DNA of 64,000 nt, taken from the NCBI GenBank assembly GCA_015075445.1, contig JABTUJ010000009.1:62001-126000 (forward strand), in the 5' to 3' direction. Both the position numbers and the translations under genes were made by a program. This document shows positions 26,275-34,738 of this stretch, in pieces; position 1 is the first letter of the stretch, and the number at the start of each line of letters is the position of its first letter. The DNA is from Verrucomicrobiales bacterium. GTDB taxonomy: Bacteria; Verrucomicrobiota; Verrucomicrobiia; Limisphaerales; J093. The notes beneath the pieces are model-generated. The model was not told the DNA's origin. It searched no databases and saw only the letters and a list, made by a program, of their open reading frames with translations.

Positions 26275-27303
26275 ATGGCAGCGCCTCTCAGGGTCAGCGT
26301 TCTCGGCACCGGTTCGCTCGGCAAGGAGCACGCCCGTCTCTACGCCCACCTGGCAGCCAACGGCCGGATCAGGTTCGCCGGCGTCTTTGACGAACTGCCC
26401 GAACGCGCCCGCAAGGTGGCCGAGACCTGCGGCACCCACGCGTTTGGCTCCCTCCCCGAAGCCGTTGAAGCCAGCGACGCCGTCAGCATCGTCACCCCCA
26501 CCACCACGCACTTTGCGCTCGCGAAGACCCTGCTCGAACAGGGCAAACATGTGCTGGTCGAGAAGCCCATCACCGACAGCTCGGCGGAGGCGGAGACCCT
26601 CATCCAACTGGCCCAGCAACACGGGTGCCTCCTCCAGGTGGGCCATCTCGAACGGTTCAACCCCGTCTTCCATTACCTGCAGCAGGTCGCAACCCAGCCC
26701 CGCTTCATCGAGGCCCACCGCCTCTCGTCCTACACCGCCCGCAGCACCGACATCGGCGTCGTCTTGGACCTGATGATCCATGACCTGGACATCGTGCTCG
26801 CCTTCGTCTCCTCCCCGGTCGTGAGCATCGATGCCGTCGGCATCCCCGTCCTGAGTGCCTCCGAAGACATTGCCAACGCCCGGCTCCGCTTCGCCAACGG
26901 CTGCGTCGCCAACCTCACCGCCAGCCGCGTCAACCCCGAGCGCCTCCGCAAGATCCGCGTTTTCAGCTCCGGCCCGACGCCCAGTTACGTCTCGCTCGAT
27001 TACCGGGCCCAGGAAGGCTACCTCTACCGGCTCGCCCGCGCCGAGGAGCCGGAGAGTTCGGTGTGGAAGAAGCTCCTCGCGGCCCGCGACTCGGTCATCG
27101 TCAGTGAGTTCGGGGGCAAGCGCATCGTGCGCGAACCCGTCCCGCTCACCAAGGAGGAGCCGCTCCGGCTTGAGCTCGAGAGCTTCATCGACTGCGTCCT
27201 GGCCCGGCGCGCCCCGGTCGTGGGTGGTGAGGCCGCCAAACACGCCCTCGACCTCGCCTTCGAGATCACCCGCCAGATCCGCGCCGCCCCCCCGCCCGCA
27301 TGA
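26275..27303 (+). CDS. Gfo/Idh/MocA-family oxidoreductase linked to lpxB
   Basis: A 342-residue NAD(P)-dependent dehydrogenase-like protein. The Rossmann motif is VLGTGSLGKEHARLY. VEKPITDSSAEAETLI follows, including the EKP motif characteristic of the family, then the C-terminal alpha/beta domain (HDLDIVLAFVSSP). Its stop overlaps the lpxB start (ATGA), implying coupled translation. GnnA, a Gfo/Idh/MocA enzyme that oxidises UDP-GlcNAc for amide-linked lipid A, also occurs in lipid A gene clusters. A similar sugar-nucleotide role here is inference only, since no gnnB aminotransferase is present. Confidence 0.87.
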   Translation: MAAPLRVSVLGTGSLGKEHARLYAHLAANGRIRFAGVFDELPERARKVAETCGTHAFGSLPEAVEASDAVSIVTPTTTHFALAKTLLEQGKHVLVEKPITDSSAEAETLIQLAQQHGCLLQVGHLERFNPVFHYLQQVATQPRFIEAHRLSSYTARSTDIGVVLDLMIHDLDIVLAFVSSPVVSIDAVGIPVLSASEDIANARLRFANGCVANLTASRVNPERLRKIRVFSSGPTPSYVSLDYRAQEGYLYRLARAEEPESSVWKKLLAARDSVIVSEFGGKRIVREPVPLTKEEPLRLELESFIDCVLARRAPVVGGEAAKHALDLAFEITRQIRAAPPPA

Positions 27304-28506
27304 ACCCGCCCAGCTTCATGCTCATCGCCGGCGAACCGAGCGGCGACGCCCTGGCCGCCCAGTTGGTGGGGGAGTTGCGCCGGACCTTCGCTCACACCGC
27401 CTTCGCTCCCCGCTTCTTCGGCGCCGGCGGACCGCGGATGGCCGCCGCCGGGGTGACCCTCGACTTCGATCTCACCCAGCACGCCGTCACCGGCCTCGTC
27501 GAGGTGCTCCGCCACCTGGGCAAGTTCCGACGCCTCCTGCGCCGGTTGCTCGATCTCGCCTGCGCCCGTCAACCCGACGTCATCGTGCTCGTGGACTTCC
27601 AGGCCTTCAACCGCCGCCTGGCCCGGGCACTGCGCCGACGGCTCGCCACCGCCACCGGCCCGTTCGTCAACTGGCACCCGCGCCTGGTCCAGTTCGTGTC
27701 GCCCCAGGTCTGGGCCTCCCGTCCCCAACGCGCTTACGACCTCGCCGAAAACATCGATCTGCTCCTTTGCCTCTTCCCGTTCGAAAAGGAGTGGTACGCC
27801 CGCCGTACCCCGGGTCTCCACGTCGAGGTGGTCGGACATCCCTTGCTCGACCGTTACCCGGGCCTCCCCTGCCCGGAACCCTCCTGCCACCCCCTACCTG
27901 CCACCCTCCGCCTTATCGCTCCTCCTCCCCGGCAGTCGCACCGACGAACTCCGGCGTCACCTGCCCGTCCTGCTGGAAACGGCGCGTCGGCTCGCCGCCC
28001 GCGATGAACTGCAGTTCCGCATCGTGCTGCCCGACGACACCTTGCGGCCGCTGGCCGAAGCAACCTTACGCGCCGGTGCCGTCGAGGTGGCCCTCGAAGT
28101 GGGCGGCCTGGCCCGTACCCTCTCCGAAACCACCCTCGCCCTCGCCTCGACCGGCACCGTGACCCTCGAATGCGCCCTCTTCCGGGTCCCAACCGTCGCC
28201 CTCTACATCACGTCCCCCGTGACGTATCGGATCGGACGTCGCCTCGCCACGGTCAACCACCTCGCCATGCCCAATCTGCTGGCCGGAACCCGCGTCATGC
28301 CCGAGTTCCTCCAGGACGCCGCCACGCCGGAGAACCTCGCCGGGGCGGCCACCGAGCTCCTCCACCACCCGGTCCTCCGCGCGGCCTTCCGCCGCAAGCT
28401 CGACGAGGTCGTCGCCCAGCTCGGCGGGCCGGGTGCCTCCCGACGCGCGGCGCTCGCGATTGCCCGACTCGACAGCCCCGCTATCGCCGGTAAGCTTGGC
28501 GAGTGA
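27300..28506 (+). CDS. lpxB: Lipid-A-disaccharide synthase, one frameshift
   Basis: LpxB joins UDP-2,3-diacylglucosamine and lipid X to make the lipid A disaccharide. The N-terminal half reads FMLIAGEPSGDALAAQLVGE, HAVTGLVEVLRHLGKFRRLL, NWHPRLVQFVSPQVWASRP and VEVVGHPLLDRYPG. The frame changes near 27918, after which LLLPGSRTDELRRHLPVL, TLECALFRVPTVALYI and NLLAGTRVMPEFLQ continue to the stop at 28506. The net change equals two missing bases or one extra, probably in the GCTCCTCCTCC run. Repaired length is about 402 residues. It is coupled to the upstream oxidoreductase (ATGA) and to thiH (GTGA). Confidence 0.9.
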
Positions 28507-29699
28507 GTTTCGTGGCCACATTTAATCACCTGCCGCTCGGGGACTGGGCCCGGCGCGCGCGGGAGGCGGAAGACGGGGCGGTGCGGGCAAGCTTGGCCCG
28601 CCCGACGTTGTCCCTCGAAGACTTCGCCCACCTCCTGGCCCCGGCCGCCGCGGGGCACATCGAGACCATGGCCGCACGGGCCCAACGCCTCACCCGCCAG
28701 CGCTTCGGCAACGTCATCCGCCTCTTCGCCCCGCTCTACCTCTCGAACGAGTGCATCAACAACTGTCGGTACTGCGGCTTCTCGCGCGATAACCCGATCC
28801 TGCGCGTGAGCCTCACCGTGGACGAGGTGCTCCGCGAGGCCCGCGCCCTCCAGGAACAGGGCTTCCGCAACCTCCTGCTCGTCGCCGGCGAACACCCGCG
28901 CTTCGTCTCGAACGGTTACCTCCGCGATTGCGTGTCTGCGCTCCACGCCGAAGTGCCCAGCCTCTCCCTCGAAGTCGGCCCCCTCGAGACCGCCGACTAC
29001 GCGCCCCTCGTCACCGCGGGCGCCGAAGGCCTGGTGGTGTACCAGGAAACCTACGACCGCGACCTCTACACCCACCTTCACACCGCCGGACCCAAGCGGA
29101 ACTTCGACTGGCGCCTCGAAACCCCCGAGCGCGCCTACGCCGCTGGCTTCCGCCGCCTCGGCATCGGCGCCCTCTACGGCCTCGCCGACTGGCGCACCGA
29201 AGCCCTCTGCGTCGCCGCCCACGCCGCCTACCTGCTGCGCCATTGCTGGAAAGCCCAGCTCACCCTTTCCCTCCCCCGGCTCCGCCCCTGCGCCGTTGAA
29301 TTCCAGCCCCTGACACGCATGGCGGATCGCGACCTCGTCCAGTTGGTCTGCGCCTTCCGCCTCCTGTTCCCCGACGTGGGACTCGTCCTCTCGACCCGCG
29401 AACCCGCCCGCTTGCGCGACGGCCTCATCCCGCTGGGCATCACCCTCATGAGCGCCGGCAGCCACACCGAACCCGGCGGCTACACCGGCGCCGGCCAAAG
29501 CCATGTGCACCGGACCGAGCGCGGTCGCATCGTCGAGCTGGGCGCCAGCGAATGGGCCCCTGCCCAACAACCCCCGCCCGCGCCCACCGAGCAGTTCCAC
29601 ATCGCCGATCACCGGTCGCCGGCCGAAGTGGCCCGGCAGATCCGCGCCCTCGGTTACGAGCCCGTCTGGAAAGATTGGGATGCGGCCCTGACGGCATGA
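28503..29699 (+). CDS. thiH: 2-iminoacetate synthase ThiH (radical SAM tyrosine lyase)
   Basis: Cleaves tyrosine to dehydroglycine (2-iminoacetate) and p-cresol for the thiazole half of thiamin. The 398-residue product starts at GTG 28503, overlapping the lpxB stop. The radical SAM cluster motif is CINNCRYCGF (CxxxCxxC), preceded by FGNVIRLFAPLYLSNE, typical of ThiH. VVYQETYDRDLYTHLHTAGP and GITLMSAGSHTEPGGY complete the family pattern. thiS follows after 27 bp, supporting ThiH over HydG or the biotin/cofactor relatives. Confidence 0.94.
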   Translation: MSFVATFNHLPLGDWARRAREAEDGAVRASLARPTLSLEDFAHLLAPAAAGHIETMAARAQRLTRQRFGNVIRLFAPLYLSNECINNCRYCGFSRDNPILRVSLTVDEVLREARALQEQGFRNLLLVAGEHPRFVSNGYLRDCVSALHAEVPSLSLEVGPLETADYAPLVTAGAEGLVVYQETYDRDLYTHLHTAGPKRNFDWRLETPERAYAAGFRRLGIGALYGLADWRTEALCVAAHAAYLLRHCWKAQLTLSLPRLRPCAVEFQPLTRMADRDLVQLVCAFRLLFPDVGLVLSTREPARLRDGLIPLGITLMSAGSHTEPGGYTGAGQSHVHRTERGRIVELGASEWAPAQQPPPAPTEQFHIADHRSPAEVARQIRALGYEPVWKDWDAALTA

Positions 29700-29726
29700 G
29701 CCTGGCCGCGACCCGCCGCACGCCCC

Positions 29727-29936
29727 ATGAACGAACCGGTCCTCATCGCCAACGGCCAGTCGGTGCCCGCCGCGCTGCCCTGCACCCTCGAGGCCTTCCT
29801 CCTCGCCCGCGGGTTCCGACCCCGCGCCGTCGTGGTCGAACACAACGGCGAGGCCGTCGCCCCGTCCGAGTTCCAGGCCCGCCGGCTCCAGCCCGGCGAT
29901 CGCCTCGAGATCGTTCAGGTCGTCGCCGGCGGCTGA
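29727..29936 (+). CDS. thiS: Thiamin sulfur-carrier protein ThiS
   Basis: A 69-residue ubiquitin-like carrier whose C-terminus VVAGG ends in the di-glycine that becomes the thiocarboxylate sulfur donor for the thiazole ring. The body (LIANGQSVPAALPCTLEAFL, RAVVVEHNGEAVAPSEF, LQPGDRLEIVQ) matches the beta-grasp fold. It directly follows thiH. thiG, thiE and thiF are not in this window. Confidence 0.93.
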   Translation: MNEPVLIANGQSVPAALPCTLEAFLLARGFRPRAVVVEHNGEAVAPSEFQARRLQPGDRLEIVQVVAGG

Positions 29937-30057
29937 ACGAACCGCAAGCCGCGGGATCGAGTCGGACCACAGTTGGAGTGGAGAGCTTTCGTTCGAGCCA
30001 GGTTTTCGTTGAGAAGGCACGGGCCTTCATCGAGCCGAACGCCACGCGGCTCTCGAA

Positions 30058-30160
30058 GTGAACTGGAGGTCCGGAACACGGGTATCACCTCGCGTTCGAC
30101 CTTGTCGCGGAGGTAATCGGCATCCTCGGCGCCGGGGTACGGTGTCCCAGGATCCTTCAC
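30058..30160 (-). pseudogene. 5' fragment of a NACHT-protein gene (decayed duplicate)
   Basis: The first 34 codons, from GTG 30160, read MKDPGTPYPGAEDADYLRDK then VEREVIPVFRTSSS. This is nearly the same as the first 34 residues of the intact NACHT gene at 34325. After about 30058 the similarity stops. The start also overlaps the stop of a HEPN remnant by GTGA, exactly as in the intact locus. It is a truncated relic. Confidence 0.85.
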
Positions 30161-30504
30161 GGCTTCGCCTCCCGAGGCGCTCTCGCCGCTACGAAGTCGT
30201 AGATGTCCTGCGCATGGCCGAGGGCCTCGTCGAATTCCTCACGCGAAGGCATCGGTTCGAAAGCGCCGCCAGGGTAGCGGAAGGCTGAGGCGTAGGACGT
30301 CAAGACTGCTGCCGCCTGGAGGTGCAGGTTGAACTCCGGCTCCGGGGGAGGTGAACCACAGAGGCGCGAGAGACACCGAGGGCGGCGAGGGGGGAGAGGC
30401 GGGCAGTCCCATTCCTCTGTGTCCCTCGTGTCTCTGTGGTGCATCACCGGTTTCCCGTCGGGTCCGGTGGGGATTGCCCCGAAGCCCTGGCTCAGACCTT
30501 TCAC
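30157..30504 (-). pseudogene. Remnant of MNT and HEPN genes, internally deleted
   Basis: From 30345 down to 30157 the frame encodes EPEFNLHLQAAAVLTSYASA through to ARAPREAKP, the C-terminal 62 or so residues of the HEPN protein at 34322 with only scattered changes. Upstream, at 30504, GVKGLSQ matches the first residues of the intact MNT gene. Everything between (most of MNT and the N-terminal half of HEPN) is gone and replaced by a short palindromic repeat (30352-30440). The open frame that joins them is a by-product. Confidence 0.85.
30352..30440. repeat. Palindromic dispersed repeat (CCACAGAG/CTCTGTGG type)
   Basis: ACCACAGAGGCGCGAGAGAC from about 30354 and the partner CCTCGTGTCTCTGTGGT near 30425-30441 form an imperfect long hairpin. 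It sits at the junction where the HEPN/MNT remnant lost its middle, so it may have inserted there or replaced the deleted DNA. The remainder of 30441-30960 holds the duplicated leader (see 30486-30752), with no gene. Confidence 0.65.
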
Positions 30505-30863
30505 GCCATCTGCGTAACGCAAACCAGCCCGCAGGGGAAGGAGGATGCTGGCCGAGTCAAGGAAGACTCTCGAACCGGCAAAGCCCCCGTGGTCAACTCA
30601 AGTTCGACCTCCTCACTTCCACTGCCGGCTTCCGTTCCCCTCCGGCTCGGCCGTCGCGGCTTTTGGCGCCTTTCGCGGACAAGCGGTTGAACCAGGCGAA
30701 CCGGGTTTGTATGTGCAGACGATGTTCCCCGCCTGTCCCCATTCGTCTGTCGCCGGCCTGTGCGCCGAGCGGACACGCGAGGCGCGCGCGGGAACACGCT
30801 CCGCTTCGCAGACCACCGCACCAGCGCCGGTTCAAGGCCCCCGGCGTGGCCTTGGGGAAGATC

Positions 30864-30895
30864 CAATTGTCAAATGTTGATGTTTGACCCCATTG
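30864..30895 (+). repeat. 32-bp CAATTGTCAAATGT...TTTGACCCCATTG element (copy 1)
   Basis: Starts CAATTGTCAAATGTTGATGT and ends TTTGACCCCATTG. The two halves are imperfect inverted copies (TCAAATGT / ATGTTTGA). The same element, same orientation, is at 35306-35337 and 39516-39547. Copy 1 ends the decayed duplicate just as copy 2 ends the intact MNT-HEPN-NACHT locus. Confidence 0.85.
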
Positions 30896-30965
30896 TACAA
30901 GGTCGTTGACGTGTATGGGAACGAGTCCACGCTCGTGAAAGACCTGCATTGAACGAAGGTGCGCG

Positions 30966-31211
30966 ATGAAGAATGCCCTGCTCAAACGGATCGAAGTCAA
31001 TCCCCGCGTCATGATCGGCAAGCCGGTCATCCGCGGCACGCGAATCCCCGTTGAGATCATCCTCGAGAAACTGGCGGCGGACCTCTCGATCGAGGAGATC
31101 CTGGAGGACTATCCGCGGCTCACGCGCCAGGACGTGCTGGCAGCCTTCGCTTACGCCCGGGGTGTGGTTGGCACGGAGGAGATCGTGCCACAAGTCAGGC
31201 TGTCCCGATGA
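30966..31211 (+). CDS. DUF433 (VapB-type) antitoxin-like protein
   Basis: An 81-residue protein from ATG 30966, with AAGGTG at a good ribosome-binding distance. It begins MKNALLKRIEVNPRVMIGKP and continues VIRGTRIPVEIILEKLAADL, the DUF433 signature, then SIEEILEDYPRLTRQDVLAAFAYA. DUF433 proteins are usually paired with DUF5615 PIN-like toxins by an ATGA overlap. The overlap is present here (31208), but the toxin gene is gutted. The antitoxin may be an orphan or may serve another toxin. Confidence 0.93.
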   Translation: MKNALLKRIEVNPRVMIGKPVIRGTRIPVEIILEKLAADLSIEEILEDYPRLTRQDVLAAFAYARGVVGTEEIVPQVRLSR

Positions 31212-31350
31212 GGCTGCTCGCCGACGAAAGCGTTGAATCCGCCGTAGAGAGCGTGTGGCCGCCGTGATCCGAGACCACGGCACGTCACTCGCCCGATCGC
31301 TGACCGTCGTCGAGGCCTCGGCCATCCGGATCCCGCCGCGCGCGGAATCC
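31208..31350 (+). pseudogene. Internally deleted DUF5615 PIN-like toxin
   Basis: ATG 31208 overlaps the antitoxin stop and opens MRLLADESVESAVESV, the N-terminus of DUF5615 toxins with the first catalytic aspartate. It then stops at codon 20. In another frame, IRDHGTSLARSLTVVEASAI followed by RIPP matches the usual C-terminal end. The middle of the gene, with the remaining acidic active-site residues, is absent. The toxin is therefore dead, with its ends retained. Confidence 0.8.
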
Positions 31351-31370
31351 CAGAACCAGAATGAAGACTC

Positions 31371-34325
31371 TCACGATCCATCGGTAACTGGGAAATCCGG
31401 AATCAGAGCTTTCAGTCGCCCCGCAAGCGATCTGGCCCACGCCGGCAGAACGTATGACACGGTCGACTGCTGAGCGCACAGCTCGACAAGCCACATCATC
31501 ACCTCATCCCGGGCTCGTGAGTGCCCGGCTTCGGCCGCCGAGAGCAGGTGCCCAAGACCCTCAGGTTCGGCTTGGGGTAAGTCCTCGCCTTTTAGCAGCC
31601 GCAGTCCGAGTTCGCAGCGGCTCTCGAGATCCGTCTCGGCCAACCTTCTGAGCAGTTGCTCCCCTGTTCCTGGTGTTTGCGAGAGTTCCGGGTTTTCGAG
31701 AAGAAGGAGTGCCAGCTCGCGACTCCCATTCTGATCGCCCGCCTCATGGGCTCTGCGCAGCCAGTGGAGGGCCTTCAACGGTTCGTATGCGATGCCGTTG
31801 TCGCTCACGTAATCGCGACTGGCCAGCCTCAGAACTCGGCCATAGGCTGGCCACGCTCGAGCGTACCCGCTTTCCGAAGCGCGATCCAGCCACGCAGCGA
31901 GGACCCGATTCATGGACACGCTCTCGTAATAGAGGACCGCATCAACCCCAAGATCAATCAAGGAGTCGAGCAACAGCCCTGGCACGAGCGACGACCGATC
32001 GAACGAGTTCCCAGACCACGCTCCAAGTATCGTTCCCAGGACCATCGCGCTCCGGAGATCTTTGAGGGTCGAGATTGCCTGCCGCCCAGCCTCGAAGAAC
32101 TTCCCCGGTTTCCCTGCTTGCTGCTCGATGACGCCCAGTTGAAGAAGCGTGATCAGACCGTGTCCAAGGGGTAGCATGGCGGTCTGGATGCCCCGTTCGG
32201 CCTCCTTCTTTTGTGCCTCGGAAAGCCTCTGCAGGCCTTCAGGTTCGAGAAACTGCCGCTGCTTTCGTATCCCCGCCGTCAACAGATCAATACGTTCCAA
32301 CGCTGCCAGCACCGGCAGGCATGCCTTCGCGGCCACCGCCTTCTTCGGGTCGGCAAGATCCGAAGTCAAAGCGCAGTAGGCGGCGTCCGCCACGATCCCG
32401 CGGAGGCGAGCGTCCTCAGTGCCAGCATCGGCGAGCAAACACCAGGTAAGGGCGGGATTCCGTTCCGCACCTTCCTCGATCAGGATGCGGCTTCGATCGG
32501 AGAGTTCTGCGAACAACCGTATGCATCCTTCCCAGGCTGGGTCTGAAAACCGGTCGAGGGCGTGCTTGACCCCAGCGCGATCACTCAGCTCCTCGTCCTT
32601 GAGTTTGAAGGCTGCAAAATAGTCCTGGTAGATGTCGTGGGCGAACGCGAGACGGCCATCCGGCAACCACTCAAGCAGGTGGTTGACGACCAGTTCCTCG
32701 ATGAAGTCGAGCACGTCCAAGCCCGGCGCGAGTTGCTCCTTGCAGCGCTCCAGGATCTGCCGGGCGCGCGAGTGCGGGAAGGTGCTTTCCCCGGCGGACT
32801 TGGTATCGAAGGCTAGGCCCGCCAGCAGCAGTTGCTTCTTCTCCAGGTAGGTTCGGTTCACTCCGGCGGAGGCTTGGGTTTCTTCGCGACGCAGGAATCG
32901 CCCAATGCATGCCCGGACGACTGCCGCACGGTTCGTCATCGTCAAGGTCGCCAAGTCCTCGGTCTTCGCGAGGTTTGCGAGGGTCGCAGCGTAGAAGGGT
33001 GTTCGTGCCAACGCCAGCAGCCCCGGGGTACGCAGAATCGCTGCCATGATGGCACGAGACCGATCGCCGCTTGGCACCACCTTGCGGATGAGTTCTCCAA
33101 GCCGTTCGTCCCTCAGTGGCTGCAGTTGGACGATCGCCGCGGGGTATTCTCCGCGCACGGAATTGAGTCTTCCCGCAACCACGAGACGGAGGCCGGCGTG
33201 CCGCTGGAGCAGGTCCTGAATCTCCATCTGGAACTGCGATTGAACCTCCTGGCTAACCTCATTCAGCCCGTCAACCAGGAGCAGCAGGGAATCCCACGGA
33301 ACGTCCGGCGGACCACGACGCCCCAGGCCGAGGTCCTCTTCCAGGTGCGCGGCGAGGCTCGATTTGCACGCCTTCAATCGCACCAAAACCGGCAGGCGCG
33401 CCATGTGATCTTCACCGTCAAGCAACCGGTCAGCCTGGCGGCAGGCGATGAGCTCCAGCGCCGTGGTTTTGCCCGCGCCGGCTTCCCCTTCGATCACCGT
33501 GACCCGGTTCGTCTCCGGCAGTTTGAAGACCCCAATCTCCTCCTCGGCAACCGGTGCGTTCATTACCGGCAACAACGGGTTGGCGACCCGATATTCCTCT
33601 GCGGAGCGGGGGCGGACGGTCAATTCAACGCCTGAGTCTGTCAACGCTCTGCGCCGTTCGTCGCGTCTCACCCGCTCGAGGTAGCCGGAGAACCTCGCGC
33701 GGATCAACGCAGTCTGGATCTCGCGCTTGAATTTGGCGACGAGCCAGACAAAAGACACACACACGCTCCGAAACACCGTGGGCTCACGAACTCGATCCTG
33801 TTCCAGGGGGAGGTGTCCTTCGGTATTGCGGAACTTGTATGTCCATCCGACCTGTTCTTTGAAGTCCGGCATCCCGAGAAGGTCAGCGGGAGGGAACTTC
33901 TGCCAGGGACAACGAGTCCAGTCCTCCATCTCGCCTTTCGAGGCAAGGTCAAACTCCTTCAACACCTTCGACAGGACGAAGCGGCTGAGGAGTTCACGGG
34001 TCAGGTCGTCATATCGAGTCGGCCGAATCAGCTTCAGCAGGAACTTCCCAAAATGCTCGAAGTGGGCAGCAATCGTGGCGTACTCCCTGTCAACGAAGTA
34101 CTTGACCAGGCAGTCACGAATTAAACGACCCACACCGTCGAGACCCCGGTCGCCCAGCCTGAGATCCAGCAGCTCGAACAGCAGCCGAACCGCGTCCCGT
34201 ACCTCCGCATCGGGCAGCTTCGGAGAACTGGAGGCCCGAAACACGGGTAGTACCTCGCGCTCGACCGCGTCGCGGAGGTAATTGGCATCCATGGCGCCTG
34301 GGTACGGTGTCACAGGCCCCTTCAC
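31371..34325 (-). CDS. NACHT-type STAND NTPase with RNxxxH N-terminal domain and Sel1-like C-terminus
   Basis: A 984-residue protein from GTG 34325 (GTGA overlap with the HEPN stop; the ATG at 34292 is an alternative, but the duplicated copy conserves residues upstream of it). Residues 1-250 are helical and contain RNTEGH at 166-171, fitting the RNxxxH motif of HEPN ribonucleases. The NTPase has Walker A GEAGAGKTT (280-288) and a NACHT-style Walker B LLLLVDGLNEV (347-357). A long helical sensor follows, and from about residue 850 short repeats (PLKALHWLRRAHEAGDQNGS) look like Sel1/TPR units. STAND NTPases of this build act as abortive antiviral sensors. That role is inferred from domains and the adjoining toxin pair. 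Confidence 0.85.
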   Translation of the reverse strand: MKGPVTPYPGAMDANYLRDAVEREVLPVFRASSSPKLPDAEVRDAVRLLFELLDLRLGDRGLDGVGRLIRDCLVKYFVDREYATIAAHFEHFGKFLLKLIRPTRYDDLTRELLSRFVLSKVLKEFDLASKGEMEDWTRCPWQKFPPADLLGMPDFKEQVGWTYKFRNTEGHLPLEQDRVREPTVFRSVCVSFVWLVAKFKREIQTALIRARFSGYLERVRRDERRRALTDSGVELTVRPRSAEEYRVANPLLPVMNAPVAEEEIGVFKLPETNRVTVIEGEAGAGKTTALELIACRQADRLLDGEDHMARLPVLVRLKACKSSLAAHLEEDLGLGRRGPPDVPWDSLLLLVDGLNEVSQEVQSQFQMEIQDLLQRHAGLRLVVAGRLNSVRGEYPAAIVQLQPLRDERLGELIRKVVPSGDRSRAIMAAILRTPGLLALARTPFYAATLANLAKTEDLATLTMTNRAAVVRACIGRFLRREETQASAGVNRTYLEKKQLLLAGLAFDTKSAGESTFPHSRARQILERCKEQLAPGLDVLDFIEELVVNHLLEWLPDGRLAFAHDIYQDYFAAFKLKDEELSDRAGVKHALDRFSDPAWEGCIRLFAELSDRSRILIEEGAERNPALTWCLLADAGTEDARLRGIVADAAYCALTSDLADPKKAVAAKACLPVLAALERIDLLTAGIRKQRQFLEPEGLQRLSEAQKKEAERGIQTAMLPLGHGLITLLQLGVIEQQAGKPGKFFEAGRQAISTLKDLRSAMVLGTILGAWSGNSFDRSSLVPGLLLDSLIDLGVDAVLYYESVSMNRVLAAWLDRASESGYARAWPAYGRVLRLASRDYVSDNGIAYEPLKALHWLRRAHEAGDQNGSRELALLLLENPELSQTPGTGEQLLRRLAETDLESRCELGLRLLKGEDLPQAEPEGLGHLLSAAEAGHSRARDEVMMWLVELCAQQSTVSYVLPAWARSLAGRLKALIPDFPVTDGS

Positions 34326-34738
34326 GGCTTCGCCTCCCGAGGCACTCTGGCCACCACGAAATCGAAGATGACCTGCGCATGGCCGAGGGCCTCGTCGAAC
34401 TCTTCACGCGAAGGCATCGGTTCGAAAGCACCCCCAGGGTAGCGGAACGCCGAGGCGTAGGGCGTCAGAACCGCCGCCGCCTGGAGGTGCTGGTTGAACT
34501 CAGGTTCCTGGAGGGCGGCCTGCCTCACGAGCCGCTCGATGTCGTGCGTCTTCGGGAAGGGATCGTCCTGCATCTGCAGCCAGCCCTTCAAGGCCTTCTC
34601 TGCCGCTTGTTGACAATGGTAGATGGCCGAGTCCAACAGCGGCTCGCTCAAGGCCGCGAGGGCACGAGCGGCCTCGAGGTCGCGGCGCGCTCGCGTCAGC
34701 CAATCGCGCACCAGCTCCAGCCTGGCTTCCTCATCCAT
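34322..34738 (-). CDS. HEPN-domain protein of a HEPN-MNT pair
   Basis: A 138-residue helical protein from ATG 34738. LVRDWLTRARRDLEAARALA and AIYHCQQAAEKALKGWL, then KTHDIERLVRQAAL, are typical of the HEPN domain of minimal-nucleotidyltransferase partners. FRYPGGAFEPMPSREEFDEAL matches the RYP region of the family. A clear RX4-6H RNase motif is not evident, so it may be a regulatory rather than catalytic HEPN. It overlaps the MNT stop by 8 bp and the NACHT start by 4 bp, making a tight three-gene unit. Confidence 0.9.
   Translation of the reverse strand: MDEEARLELVRDWLTRARRDLEAARALAALSEPLLDSAIYHCQQAAEKALKGWLQMQDDPFPKTHDIERLVRQAALQEPEFNQHLQAAAVLTPYASAFRYPGGAFEPMPSREEFDEALGHAQVIFDFVVARVPREAKP

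Noticed and set aside
30157..30522. A 121-aa hypothetical protein
   Set aside because: The frame is a chance fusion of an MNT start, a palindromic repeat and a HEPN C-terminus; treated as a remnant.
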